From Ischnura elegans (Eukaryota; Arthropoda; Insecta; Odonata; Coenagrionidae), in contig NC_060258.1 of the NCBI RefSeq assembly GCF_921293095.1, positions 8,756,607 through 8,820,606 of the forward strand: DNA of 64,000 nt, read 5' to 3'. Shown in pieces: positions 22,292 to 32,369 of the stretch. A model generated the notes under the pieces. That model saw only the letters and a list, made by a program, of their open reading frames with translations. It searched no databases and was not told the origin of the DNA. Positions within the stretch are counted from its first letter, which is position 1. Each line of letters begins with the position of its first letter. A program made the position numbers and the translations under genes.

Positions 22292-22664
22292 GCGAAAGAT
22301 CCACAGAGGAAAAATCATTCGCCTTGACCAGGATTCGAACCCGGATCCCCCGATTTCCGGTCGAGTGCTTTATCCAGTTAAGCTACCAAGGCGTCATTCC
22401 TCCCCGTGGATATTTTCGGACACTACGGGACAAGGTGTTGCTGGACTGGCTCCGGCTATGGCACTGTGCGCACGATTTGGACTGCTTGTGGCATCATATG
22501 CTCAGCAGTCCAGCAACATCTTCTCCGGTAGTGTCCGCAAAATATCCACAGGGAAGAATGACGCCTCGGTAGCTTAACTGGCTAAAGCACTCAACCGGAA
22601 ATCGGGGGATCCGGGTTCGAATCCCAGTCAAGGCGAATGATTTTTTTCTCTGTGGATCTTTCGC
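22292..22664. repeat. foldback element with two head-to-head tRNA-like segments, copy 1
   Basis: Arms starting GCGAAAGATCCACAGAG mirror each other through the whole element. Each contains a 72-base tRNA-like sequence (22321-22392 minus, 22563-22634 plus). The spacer is itself inverted (GGACACTAC ... GTAGTGTCC; TGTTGCTGGACTG ... CAGTCCAGCAACA). The upstream GGTGATAACTTTTACGGGAG is shared with copy 2. Confidence 0.85.
22563..22634 (+). tRNA. tRNA-like sequence, half of foldback copy 1
   Basis: Same 72-base tRNA-like unit, slightly diverged (CTCAACCGGAAATCGGGG in the anticodon arm). Boxes A and B are conserved. It is treated as a tRNA-derived repeat, not as a functional tRNA gene. Confidence 0.5.
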
Positions 22665-22826
22665 CGGTGTCCCTGTTGAAATTGTTCTTTCCTTCTTTGG
22701 ATATTTGAATGGCTTCTCTGACCAGTCTCTGTTTTAAACCTTTTACTTTAACGGCGATTTTGGCTTCCCTTAGGACGATTGTGTGGCCTAGCATGCGTGG
22801 CCTTTGTTGAATGCCCCAGTCGAATC

Positions 22827-23359
22827 CAGGGTTCCCACTCTACCGTGACAACCTTAAAACCGTGAATAAGCCGTGAATTTCGTCTACCGTGAAAAAACCT
22901 GGAAATAGCCGTGAATTTCGTCGTAAAACCTTGAAAACCTCTCAAACTTATAGAAAAAGAACTAAATTGACAGATCAAAAGGAAGAAAAGATATTTAGAT
23001 CATGTTTCAAGGCCGAGCCACATACAGACACTGTCCACACATTTATCTCCGCACGTATATTCGAAGTGTAATTATTGGTGCCTTGTGCCGTGACGACACA
23101 TTGATCTTGAGCCTGTGATTGGAAGACTGGCAAACAAAGTGTTCATTAACCATGGCGAAAAATCAGACACTTCTTCTTTACTTCCCTCCCTCACTGCTCC
23201 CTCCATTTTGCCACTCACAACCTTAAGCGGTGATTGTTACGTCTGCAAAATTTCTTCCTAAAATGTCTTACATACAAACCGTGAATTTGATGACATTTAG
23301 ACCATGAAAACCTGGAAAAAACTGTGAATTTTATAATTTAGTTAAGAGTGGGAACCCTG
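22827..23359. mobile_element. 533-bp non-autonomous element with CAGGGTTCCCACTC ends
   Basis: Both ends match the 41415-46031 element. The interior shows the same CCGTGAATTTCGTC repeats at both termini. No clear target duplication was found. Confidence 0.72.
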
Positions 23360-23858
23360 CTAGTGGCGACATCTGCGATATCGATGTATTTAACTAGATA
23401 CTTTACAATAGGAAATAATAATAATTTTTTATTTCACTGTTATGTGTTGATTACAAACTACAATATATAATTCCATTGCCTACAATCTCATGTAAAAAGA
23501 GCCACAGAAGAAATAAATAGAGGATAGGAGCATGACATTCTGGAAATAAATGAGTTGGAAGGGGTCAAAATAATAAAATTCACAGTTTTTTCCAGGTTTT
23601 CACGGTCTAAACGTCGTGAAATTATTTTTCGCCGAGGTAACAGAGATAAGAAAACAACCTTTAAAAATTTAAACAATAAAAGCCTTGAAAAATGAAGAAA
23701 AAATATACTACGATGGTTGGGATATATTTATTATTTATTAATTGATTATTTGGGATTGCAATTGACACCTTTGCATACGAAGTCAAACACCTTAACCACT
23801 GAGTTAAAGCCAATATTTTGAAAACTGCTTTCAACAGAGCTTATCACTTGATTTCTTA

Positions 23859-24095
23859 AGGCCTGTTTACACGATACATTAACCCGTACGAGTTAATGAA
23901 CGTTTGCGTGAATGATTTTTGTGGACCGGAACGGAACATGTACGAATGCATGAACCAAATTAGAACACGTACTATTTTCTGTGCATGTATTCGCACAAGT
24001 TGGGTGGTTACACGGTGCATTTTGGTGTTCATTCTCGCGTTCTTACATTTAGACATTAACCCGTACGTGTTTTAATGTATCATGTAATCAGGCCT
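23859..24095. mobile_element. Harbinger-like MITE
   Basis: The ends AGGCCTGTTTACACGATACA and TGTATCATGTAATCAGGCCT are flanked by TTA on both sides, the TWA duplication expected for PIF/Harbinger. The interior repeats GTACGAATGCATGAACC-like words. A similar element of uncertain flanks lies at 7210-7446. Confidence 0.75.
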
Positions 24096-24735
24096 TTAGG
24101 ATCATTAATTGCTTTTTTTCTCGAAAATTTACAGAAGGTGCGACGTCTCACTTTGGTGTATTGAATTCATGCTTTTCACTCAAAATAAATTGTAAAATTC
24201 ACAGTTTTTTCCAGGTTTTCACGGTCTAAACGTCATAAAATTCACGTCCTGTAGATGAGTCATTTTAGACAGAAATATTCATCACGTAACAATCGTCAGT
24301 CGCATGTTAACTAGGTACAAAATGTATCAAATGCATCCAGAAATCGTGAATACAAACGCAGCAATCAAAGTGCTATCTCTCATGACGTCGCCTATAGATA
24401 GCAAAATTCAGGGCTGGCTAAAGGTTGTGAACAGTGGGAAAATGGCAGGAGCAGGGAAGTGAAGTAGTGTCTGATTTTTTTCAATGGTTACAGGTCTTTG
24501 GGCTTCGGGCTAAGGGGGTACCCAGGATCAAAACTGGAGGGGGGGGGGAAATTTTATGCATTGCTACTTCTGACCTGAAGACGCCAGCAGGATGGCTGGA
24601 GAAACTGTCGTCACTTATATGGACGTCTAAACGTGGGGGAACGCCCTGAAGCCAAGACTCGTATGAAGAAACGCCGCGGAAACCTCAGATCAAAAATGGG
24701 TTGACTTACATTAAGGGGTTGAAAAATCAACTTAC

Positions 24736-25480
24736 TTATCGCTTGAACAGACTCCAATAATGGTACAACATTATCTCAATAGTATGCGAGGCAATATTTT
24801 AATTTCAGGTACACTAGACAAAGTTTTTCCTGGATGTACACAATTACTAATACCACTTATTTTTTTTATAAGAGCGCGACCTGGATTTCAATGAATTATC
24901 ATCATCATCAGGCACTAATTGTAAAACTCTTGTCTCATGTTTCCGATGGATTGCAAAGACTGACTCTAATTGATACTGTTATTCCGGTTGTGACTGTGGG
25001 TATCTCTGTCAACATTTAAATAATTTGTATAAAATGAAAATAATAATATATTATAAAATTAAAATATATATAATATTATTTAATGAAAATAATAATATAG
25101 TATATTAGCGCCTGATGATGATGATAAGTCATTGAAACCCAGGTCACGGTCTTATAAAGAAAATAAGTGGTGTAAGTAATTGTGTATATCCAGGAAAAAA
25201 CTTATAATGGAATACCACAAAGTAAAGCAAGAGATAGTGAATTTTTTTTTAATACTGGACAAAATGTTTTGGACAAAGGTTCTGAAATACGCAAACGTCA
25301 CTGTGTTTGCAAACTAATTTTTCACGCTGCGATTTCCCATTATTATTTTAACTTGTGTTCCGCTATACCATCACTTATACTTATCGCTTGAACGGACTCC
25401 AATAATGGTACAAAATTATCTCAATAGTATGAAAGGCAATCTTTTTATTTTAGGTACACTGAACAAAATTTTTTGGACAA
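24736..25480. repeat. direct repeats flanking an inverted repeat
   Basis: The stretch TCGCTTGAACRGACTCCAAT...GGTACACT appears at about 24738-24820 and 25381-25460. Between them an inverted pair (24826-24920, 25108-25196) carries TAATACCACTTATTTT and a CTGATGATGATGAT...GAAAC motif also present in the MITE at 3746-4418. Confidence 0.65.
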
Positions 25481-25582
25481 AGGTTCCGAAATATGCAAAC
25501 ATCTATGTGTTTGCAAACTAATTTTTCATGCTGCGATTGCCCATTATTATTTCATGCGTGTTTAAATATTTAAGATAAACTA

Positions 25583-25917
25583 TGCTACGATAAGAAAAAC
25601 ATAAGAACAAATAAAATACAAAGATATACAATATTTTTACATAAATAAATGTCGCGATAGCATTTTTTACAGTAATATAATAAAATATATATATTTTATA
25701 TATATATAATATATGTGTATATATATTGTATATATAAAACAAAGATATAGAATATTTTTACATAAATAATGTGATAGCATTTTTTACAATAATATAATTT
25801 TTAAATATGTATTATATATTACATTATATTATTGTAAAAAAACATTTTAGCAACATTTATTTAAGTAAAAATATTGTATATCTTTGTATTTTATATTGTT
25901 CTTATGTTTTTTCTTTC
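25583..25917. repeat. AT-rich foldback with TA microsatellite
   Basis: AAAAACATAAGAACAAATAA and TACAAAGATATACAATATTT at the left recur inverted at the right. A partial direct third copy and (TA)n tracts lie between. Confidence 0.7.
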
Positions 25918-26083
25918 ATAGCTCTGATGATGATTTTAAATAAACAGGAACTTTGGCTATAACTTTTTTGCATAACATACATTGACCTAAACTCCACGAA
26001 ATATTTTAACATGTATTAAACGAGGTCAAAATAAGGAGAGAAAAAAAATTATTATTGAAGTTTGTGTTTGACTGTAAATGCAC

Positions 26084-26473
26084 TTAGCAATGATTGTTCC
26101 CCGAGTTGTCACGGCTGAGGGCTTGCAATTGGGAGTCTGCGTTCAACAAGGCAGAGTTTTGAGTCAGCCAGCCAAGGATGTCTTTGGCAGTCAAATATGT
26201 CCCATCTTCTGATGTCAGCCATTCCTCCATATTTTCCTTCAGCATGAGGTAGAAGGTTTTCGGCTCGCGGGTCGGACATATTTCTTCAAGGGTGAGCACG
26301 AGATCCGATGATTCAACGAGGGTGTATTCTGCAAATCGAAGTTTCTCTAAGAACTCGTGGATCAAGTCCTTCGATCGAGGATTGTGGTTACGTAACAGTG
26401 TACTGCTCCAGACTTCCTCGTCTTTCAGACGCCTAACTTGCAGCCAAGGGAAGACGTCCTCATTTCCTTCAAC
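26084..26473 (-). CDS. unrecognised protein, terminal exon of minus-strand gene 3
   Basis: The reverse strand shows an acceptor TATGTCGTTTCAG followed by VEGNEDVFPWLQVRRLKDEE and about 130 codons to a TAA at 26084-26086. The sequence is rich in Leu and charged residues, with a probable all-helical segment (KDLIHEFLEKLRFAEYTLVE), and I do not recognise it. The phase-0 start fits joining to SLAMQ of the upstream copy (27763-28050), giving SLAMQ|VEGNED, which is an inference. A MITE begins only 9-10 bp upstream of the acceptor AG (26486), so most of the intron's 3' end, including the region where a branch point would lie, is transposon sequence. Confidence 0.72.
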   Translation of the reverse strand, partial: VEGNEDVFPWLQVRRLKDEEVWSSTLLRNHNPRSKDLIHEFLEKLRFAEYTLVESSDLVLTLEEICPTREPKTFYLMLKENMEEWLTSEDGTYLTAKDILGWLTQNSALLNADSQLQALSRDNSGNNHC

Positions 26474-26485
26474 CTGAAACGACAT

Positions 26486-27712
26486 AATAGGGTGGTTTCC
26501 TATCTTCTATATTATTTCTACTGTATAGATACCTTTTTCTCAACTTATACGCAACCAAACTCTACAAATGAGGTACCAAAATGCACAGAATTTATCACAG
26601 AACATGCGACGGCATATCTTACTTCCTAAATATTGCTATTGTTTCCTAAAATTGGTTTTTAAATAATGAAAAAAAAAACAAAGAAAAAACCTGTAAATAT
26701 TCCTGACGTTAATGGCGCACTAACTGATACATTTGTTCATTTGCAACAATATCTCGCATTCTTTAAATAACTTTTATCAAAATGCGGCTGATTCCACATT
26801 CAAGTCTACTGTTGATACGTAAGTATGAGTCATCATGTGCGATTAACAGAGGATAGTGTAATTACTTCCAATGTTGTGTTTAAAGAGGTCCTCTGACCTC
26901 AATTTGTGCATGAACAATCCAATTAAATTCATACATAAGACCCTGCCATTTTTTTTCTACATTTTAAAATTAGAAACGCGCCTATCCCTCCTGTGGACCT
27001 GCATTGAAAAGAGCGGGGGAAGCCCGCTGGGAGCTGGCGTTTTTTTTTTTTTAATTTTTTTTATGCTCGTTTTGTTTTAATTGCCTAAATCGAAAGATTA
27101 TCACTCCTGGAGTACGCATTTCTCACTTTTAGATATTTAAATGACGATATCTATTTTTTGTGAGTAAATGAAAAGTGAAAATTTTCAAGCACGCGAAAAC
27201 GTGATGGTTCAGCATGAATGCTAGGGAAAGCCCGTGTGACGTTATTCTGGTTCCCGCTTCCACCGTGTGAGGCCACCTTGGTGCGAGGCAATGAGCGCTG
27301 CCACGATGCAGGATGCTAGCAGGTAGCAAGAGTACCCTGCTGGAAGGTACTGCTTGGCTTAAATAAGGACTATTAATACCATATCAAACGAGGAAAACTT
27401 TCCGACCTTAGCCAGTTTTAATAGGTGATTATTAAGAGATGTTTCCCTGAGCTCTGTGCCTCATGCATGCATTGGTAACCTCAGATGATGTAAAACTCCT
27501 ATCTACTCGTATAGAAACTAGGTCCCTGTGACGTCACGTGGAGTGGCATCGCAGGGGCGCCAATCTGGCCTTTTTCAAATGAGGATAAAATTGACCATTA
27601 ACATTCGTCTAAACTGGATTTTATAAACCCAAATAATTTGTATATTATGAATACACTAATGCTTTTGCAATCAATGGCTTTCATTTTCTCTGATGAAGGA
27701 AACTACCCTATT
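26486..27712 (+). mobile_element. AATAGGG MITE, copy 6, with internal insertion
   Basis: Both ends are present. After AATAGGGTGGTTTCCTAT the family sequence stops and about 540 bp of another repeat (26503-27040, also at 7526-8065) and a T-rich stretch intervene. The family resumes at TTGCCTAAATCG near 27081. It sits within 10 bp of the acceptor AG of gene 3's last exon. Confidence 0.85.
26503..27040 (+). repeat. dispersed 540-bp repeat, copy 2, inside MITE copy 6
   Basis: Same repeat as 7526-8065, followed by a T-rich stretch. It sits precisely between the first 18 bases and the remainder of an AATAGGG MITE. Confidence 0.75.
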
Positions 27713-27762
27713 CTACTAACATCCTATCCCTATCAAAAATTTTGGAATTGAAATTTTCAAAT

Positions 27763-28050
27763 TTATAGCGCAATGTGTTCTGCCTGCATGGCGAGGGAGA
27801 ATGGGTTGTCTTTTTCTGGGGTGCTTTGATGGTTTGCAGCACATATCAGCGCTAATGCAGGAGATATCACAATGACCAGTGATGATGAAGGTGAAGGTAT
27901 GTATTTAATAACCTCTTCAAGGCATTCCAATGATGACAATGCTTGCCCATCGCCAACTGTCACGAGTTTGAGCCGGTCTACATTCCCGCGGAAATCATCA
28001 CTCTTCACCATTTTCTCGTATGGGTTCAGGTACTTTTCCAGAGGGTATGG
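27763..28050 (-). pseudogene. duplicated partial exon of gene 3
   Basis: About 185 bases (27870-28050) are roughly 93% identical to 28769-28955 in the same orientation and encode the same peptide (MVKSDDFRGNVDRLKLVTVG). The copy then continues past SSLVI into VISPALALICAANHQSTPEK and DNPFSLAMQ, a tail missing from the larger copy. It ends at a stop near 27763 without an obvious GT donor; CAG|GCAGAA after SLAMQ could be a GC donor or a decayed GT. This may be the true 3' end of the first exon, displaced by tandem duplication and insertions, or a second decayed copy. Confidence 0.6.
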
Positions 28051-28084
28051 CCCTCACACAGCATGCTCATTACTATTTCCTTAA

Positions 28085-28672
28085 CCCTTAACCAGTGACG
28101 TGCAATTCATGTTACACTACCAGTGACGTGCGGTCTGGGAGACCGCAATAAATCAAAAATTCATAAAATATTGCAACGCCATTTTTATTGTTTTGTTTAA
28201 TTTTTCTTTGAATGCTTAACTATTTTAAAACTTATATTAAAATTTTTACACTCCCAATACGAACCAATCTGTCATAAAAAATTGCGATTTGAAGCAGGAT
28301 CAAAATACTGATGCCAAAAACACTTGAGTTATAATTATTATATTTTATGTATCAATATTTCGCCTGATTCAAAAAAAGGCCTTAAATGTTAAAGTTGGAA
28401 GGCTAAGAAGTAAGTAGCCATGAAATTTATCCCGCTTATTCCTTTTCTTGATGCATTCTTAGTAAGTGACGTGCGGTCTCACAGACCGCTAATCGAGTTC
28501 AATTGCAAATTTACAGAAATTGATAAAAGGAACGTTAAATTTTAAGAGTGGGTTGTCCTTGTTATGCAAAAATATGAAGCTAACGAGAACTATAGATATT
28601 TTGAAATCTTAATTTTGAAAATATTCATAATTTTAGAAACGCAGCAGTCTCTCAGACGTCACCGGTTAAGGG
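28085..28672. mobile_element. TTAA-flanked MITE (piggyBac-like) between duplicated exons of gene 3
   Basis: TTAA at 28081-28084 and 28673-28676 flanks ends CCCTTAACCAGTGACGT and GACGTCACCGGTTAAGGG. The subterminal repeat GTGACGTGCGGTCT is present twice more (near 28130 and 28467), followed by GACCGC so that each forms a small hairpin. Confidence 0.82.
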
Positions 28673-28768
28673 TTAAATGTCTTTTTTTGTAACTAAACAT
28701 TGGCGTGCCGTATATCATGGAACATGTATGTACCAAGATCTCCAGGCAAATAAATATTATTGTTATTA

Positions 28769-29430
28769 ATGACCAGTGATGATGGAGGTGAAGGTATGTA
28801 TTTATTAACCTCTTCAAGGCATTCCAATGATGACAATGCTTGCCCATCACCAACTATCACGACCGTGAGTTGGTCTACATTCCCGCCGAAATCATCACTC
28901 TTCACCATTTTCTCGTACGAGTTCAGGTACTTTTCCAGAGCGTATGGTCCTTGCGCAGCAGACAAATCGGTCATTGTCACCTTGTCCTGACCCTCTCCGC
29001 AGCCATCACACCCTGTTTCTCCCTCTGGCAGACTTATGATTGATGCCAGGGAATGCACTACGCCCGATCCTGCGTTGGGATCTGGATGTCTGAAGATCAA
29101 GTCTCCAAACCACCCAGCTGCCTGGACGTCATGGGCAACGCTGAAGTCGCCGCTACCCTTCAAAGCTCCGAGTACAGACTTCAATGCGAAGTTGAGGATC
29201 ACGGGTAGATTACATTCAGACCATTCATCTCCATCCTCCGCATCAGAATGGCCATCGTCAGTTGCTTCCACCTTCTTGGCAGTTTCTTTGATCGCTTGAT
29301 TGGGAGGACTTGGTGCATTGGTGCCTGCACCTATTTTCACTTCGTACTCAAAGCGAGAGACCTTGGCACCAGACTGATCTTTGCATTTTGGAGGCAAACT
29401 TTTACTCGAGTCGTCCCTTCCGCTGGCCAT
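28769..29430 (-). CDS. unrecognised protein, first coding exon of minus-strand gene 3
   Basis: An open frame starts MASGRDDSSKSLPPKCKDQS at 29430 and runs about 220 codons to SSLVI. There the frame passes into a LINE tail (INNNN...), so the native end is lost here and the homologous end is found at 27763-28050. Features seen are an acidic stretch (DDGHSDAEDGDEWSE), two Cys in GCDGCGEG, and a hydrophobic-helical C-terminal part (TVVIVGDGQALSSLECLEEV). There is no signal peptide and no transmembrane segment that I can see. I do not recognise the family. Length, GC content and the divergent start relative to gene 2 argue for a real exon rather than a chance frame. Confidence 0.7.
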
Positions 29431-30892
29431 GTATGTATTTAGCTGAAGGTTGTCGAAATCTATAAAAGATCAAAATCGATTCGAGAATTAGGGTGGGCAC
29501 TTCCATGAAAATGTCAACTTTTTCTCTAAAATTAAAATTTACTGTTTCTTACCATATCTGCTAATTGTGCTGGGGTGTTGACTTCTAAAAAATATTGCGG
29601 GGCCCACACCTGGCGTCTTGCCCCCGGGAAATTTTTAAAATATATGTGGTGAAATTTCAAGTTTTTTGAAGAATTTCAGAAGAGTCATTTATATAATCAA
29701 CATTAGAACCCCAAAAACTCGACCCTCGACAACTGGACACTCCGGGGAAAATTGACTAGCCTGACACATTTTTCCTTACCCCCCATGATGAATTTTTGAG
29801 GGGGCTCGTGCCCCCTCCAGCCCCATGGAGTCGGCGCCACTGTAATTGCGGAAAGGGATCGGGACACGATGTTGCACTCTGACGGGGAGTTTCATTAGAA
29901 ATTTATGTTAGCAATGTCTGTGTGATGAATATATACCTACACTAGTCCCAAAAATAAATTATAGGTCATTCACAGTCAAGAATGTGTATCTGGCAAAAAT
30001 GCTCTTGCAGGATAAAAAGAATTATGTGCCAAGAGGCGTTTGGTGATTACGTTGTTGATTAAGAGGCCACACGTGTACCCTCGTAATAACTCGTCAATTA
30101 GTTGTACATGCATCATTAGTTCAGGTTATAACTGAGCCTAAAGGATGTGCCATTTCTACTTTTAATTGTTCTATTTTTATGTTCCCTCAATTCTTATTGC
30201 TTAATTTTTATTCAAACTTAGCTCTCTTATCAATATTATAGAAAAGATTTGGACGTCAATGACCTTGATATCAAACAATAAGTTATTCTTACACAAAGTG
30301 AGCTCATATTTTAAAGTACTACCTTACCTTTCGGAGAATTCCAATGAAAATATGATGATGATTGGCTGGTAATCAAAAGAAGTTAAAAATTCAAATCATA
30401 CATAATAATTTGAGTTTGACACAGAAAATTTCCTCTTCATCTTTGTTTACAAAAACAAAGAAATTAATAGGTACCGCGGATTCTATCCAGATGCATTGTT
30501 GGTAAACTCTAGGAGGGAGATCATTGGCCTGCGGAAAATAAACATTTTTTTATAACAGCTGTTAGAATTTTACGCTTTGCGATTGTCAATTGCTAGTATA
30601 TATTGAATTATGGGGGACGGTAGGGTCAGTGAAACCGAGAAGCCGTGAATTTGGATTTCAAAGCCGTTGATTAAAAGTTTTTATTTCGTGTACATATGTA
30701 TTTTAGGCAGCTTTATGTTTAATCTAGATGTGCCTGTGGTAGGGTTGAATGTGGTAATGCCTATGAGTGCAGCTACAATTATGGCGGTTCTATAATCACC
30801 TTGCGTCCATTACCCATTGTGATCAAATTCTTTTGTATCTAATGATGCATTAACGACAGTTCCTCTTGAAGAAAGCTCTCTAACGCGATAAA
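29431..30892. other. shared 5' region of divergent genes 2 and 3
   Basis: These 1.46 kb separate the two start codons. The stretch holds a 273-bp hAT-like MITE (29570-29842) and otherwise unremarkable AT-rich sequence. No clear TATA box or initiator could be assigned for either gene, but both promoters and 5' UTRs must lie here if both models are right. Confidence 0.5.
29570..29842. mobile_element. hAT-like MITE with CTGGGGTGTTGACTT / GCGCCACTG ends
   Basis: This is a 273-bp relative of the 3714-4658 element without the nested MITE. The flanks TAATTGTG (29562-29569) and TAATTGCG (29843-29850) match at 7 of 8 positions. It lies between the divergent genes 2 and 3. Confidence 0.75.
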
Positions 30893-31024
30893 ATGGATGC
30901 CCGAAGGAAATTTACGTTTTGTCGGCTTTGTCTCTGTGAAAGTGAAGTTTTAATGGACATTTTTCAAGAAGATGAGAGACTGTACACTGCAGCAGAGGTG
31001 ATTGTTGATCTCCTGCAGTTACAG
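30893..31024 (+). CDS. ZAD-type zinc-finger gene 2, first coding exon (first half of ZAD)
   Basis: The start ATG opens MDARRKFTFCRLCLCESEV and the exon has 44 codons ending at CAG|GTAATC in phase 0. FCRLC supplies the first Cys pair (C-x2-C) of a ZAD, and the helix-like stretch ending VIVDLLQLQ matches the middle of the domain. The second Cys pair is in the next exon. ZADs are arthropod-specific N-terminal dimerisation and nuclear-localisation modules of C2H2 transcription factors; the name of this gene is unknown. The ATG is chosen because the ZAD conventionally starts within about 10 residues of the N terminus. The start lies 1.46 kb from the start of the divergent minus-strand gene. Confidence 0.9.
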
Positions 31025-31959
31025 GTAATCCCTGTTATTTATATTGAATGGATTCAAAGATTCTATTCGAATGCTTTGCGCAATTTTGCCCATCAAAGAG
31101 TTCAATTGCAGCTTTTCGTTTTGACAGTCAGGTGAACGTCTGATTTGTACCATGTTGCAAGGAGATTTAAATTAAAGATTGAGCCATTTAAAAACTATTT
31201 CTGGAAGTGATATGTTTACATCTACCCTTGATTTTTCACAAGTATCACATCCTCGTTGCGCGCGGTTTGGTTAAATCATAGCAAACAGTAAAGTCAAGTG
31301 TGAAATGGTCTTGTGTTCCTTAGTCCTATCATTACTTATGAAGTGGTTGATTTTATTGAGTTTGCCTTCTTGTCCTGTGTAACTTTATTTGTGATACTTT
31401 GGTTCGTTATTCATTTTGTGATAGTAACAGATGCGTCAATTAAAAAAAATATATGTGTAAAACTTATTCAAACATTTCATATAAGACTTTTGAACAAGAT
31501 AGTATAGTGTGTTGTTTCAGGCTTTATATGAAGGAATTTTTACGTATTAGTAAATGGATTGTTTATTGTGGAAAATGTGCAGTAGATTTAAATTTATTAA
31601 TTTGAGCATCTCTTACCTGGATGCAGAAATGCACTGTATTATTTTGTTAAATATTGACTTAAAAATAAGTTTTGTCCGAATTTCCTTTTGTGAATGATTG
31701 TCAGCTAATATGAATGGGATACAAAGCTACAAAATGGCATTGAGGTAAAACTAGCATTGATTTAACCTAACGTAAGTAAAAGCTGTCTTCTTACTACCGT
31801 GATTTATGGTGAACATCCCAAAGATATTTGGGAAAGTTGGAAGTATGATGGAAATATTTGGTGGTCTTCGTGTTTGTAATTTTTTTAATGTATTTAGTTT
31901 GTGACGGTGCTCAACCCATGCCTCAGATGTTTTTTTTCCTTTCCGAGACTACAGTCTAT

Positions 31960-32180
31960 TAATCATTATCTTAGAAAGTTAAAATATCAAGTTATACTGG
32001 AACAATGGAAACGTGTTTCATCCCTGCCCTGTCTAACTAACTGACCCTTTCTGGCTTACCAGCTTCTATTCTCGCTGTTTCTGAAAGCTAAGTGCCAGGT
32101 GAGTCACCTACTTGGCCCGAAGATTTCTCGTTAGCTTTCAGCCATTGGATGACACGCACTAGATTCATAAAAGAATTTGA
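31960..32180 (+). repeat. dispersed repeat with GGAACAATGGAAACGTGTTTC, copy 2
   Basis: Copy of the 8690-9060 repeat in the first intron of gene 2. Confidence 0.65.
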
Positions 32181-32369
32181 CCAAAGGTGAGTCATTCAAT
32201 TCAGTTTTTAGGTTTTTCAAGCTCTAATTAATTGACACAAAGCTTTCTAGTTACAACCAGGGATTGTTAGTGAAACGAAATGAAATTCAAAACCAGTAAA
32301 TTTTCAACAGTTTTGTTCCCGGGAGTGTAATGCAGAAGCGAAATGGATTTAAACCCGGGTAGCTACCCA

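Noticed and set aside
31313-31507. Hydrophobic 64-codon frame after the first ZAD exon
   Set aside because: It is in AT-rich intron, where such frames are expected by chance. No splice or motif support.
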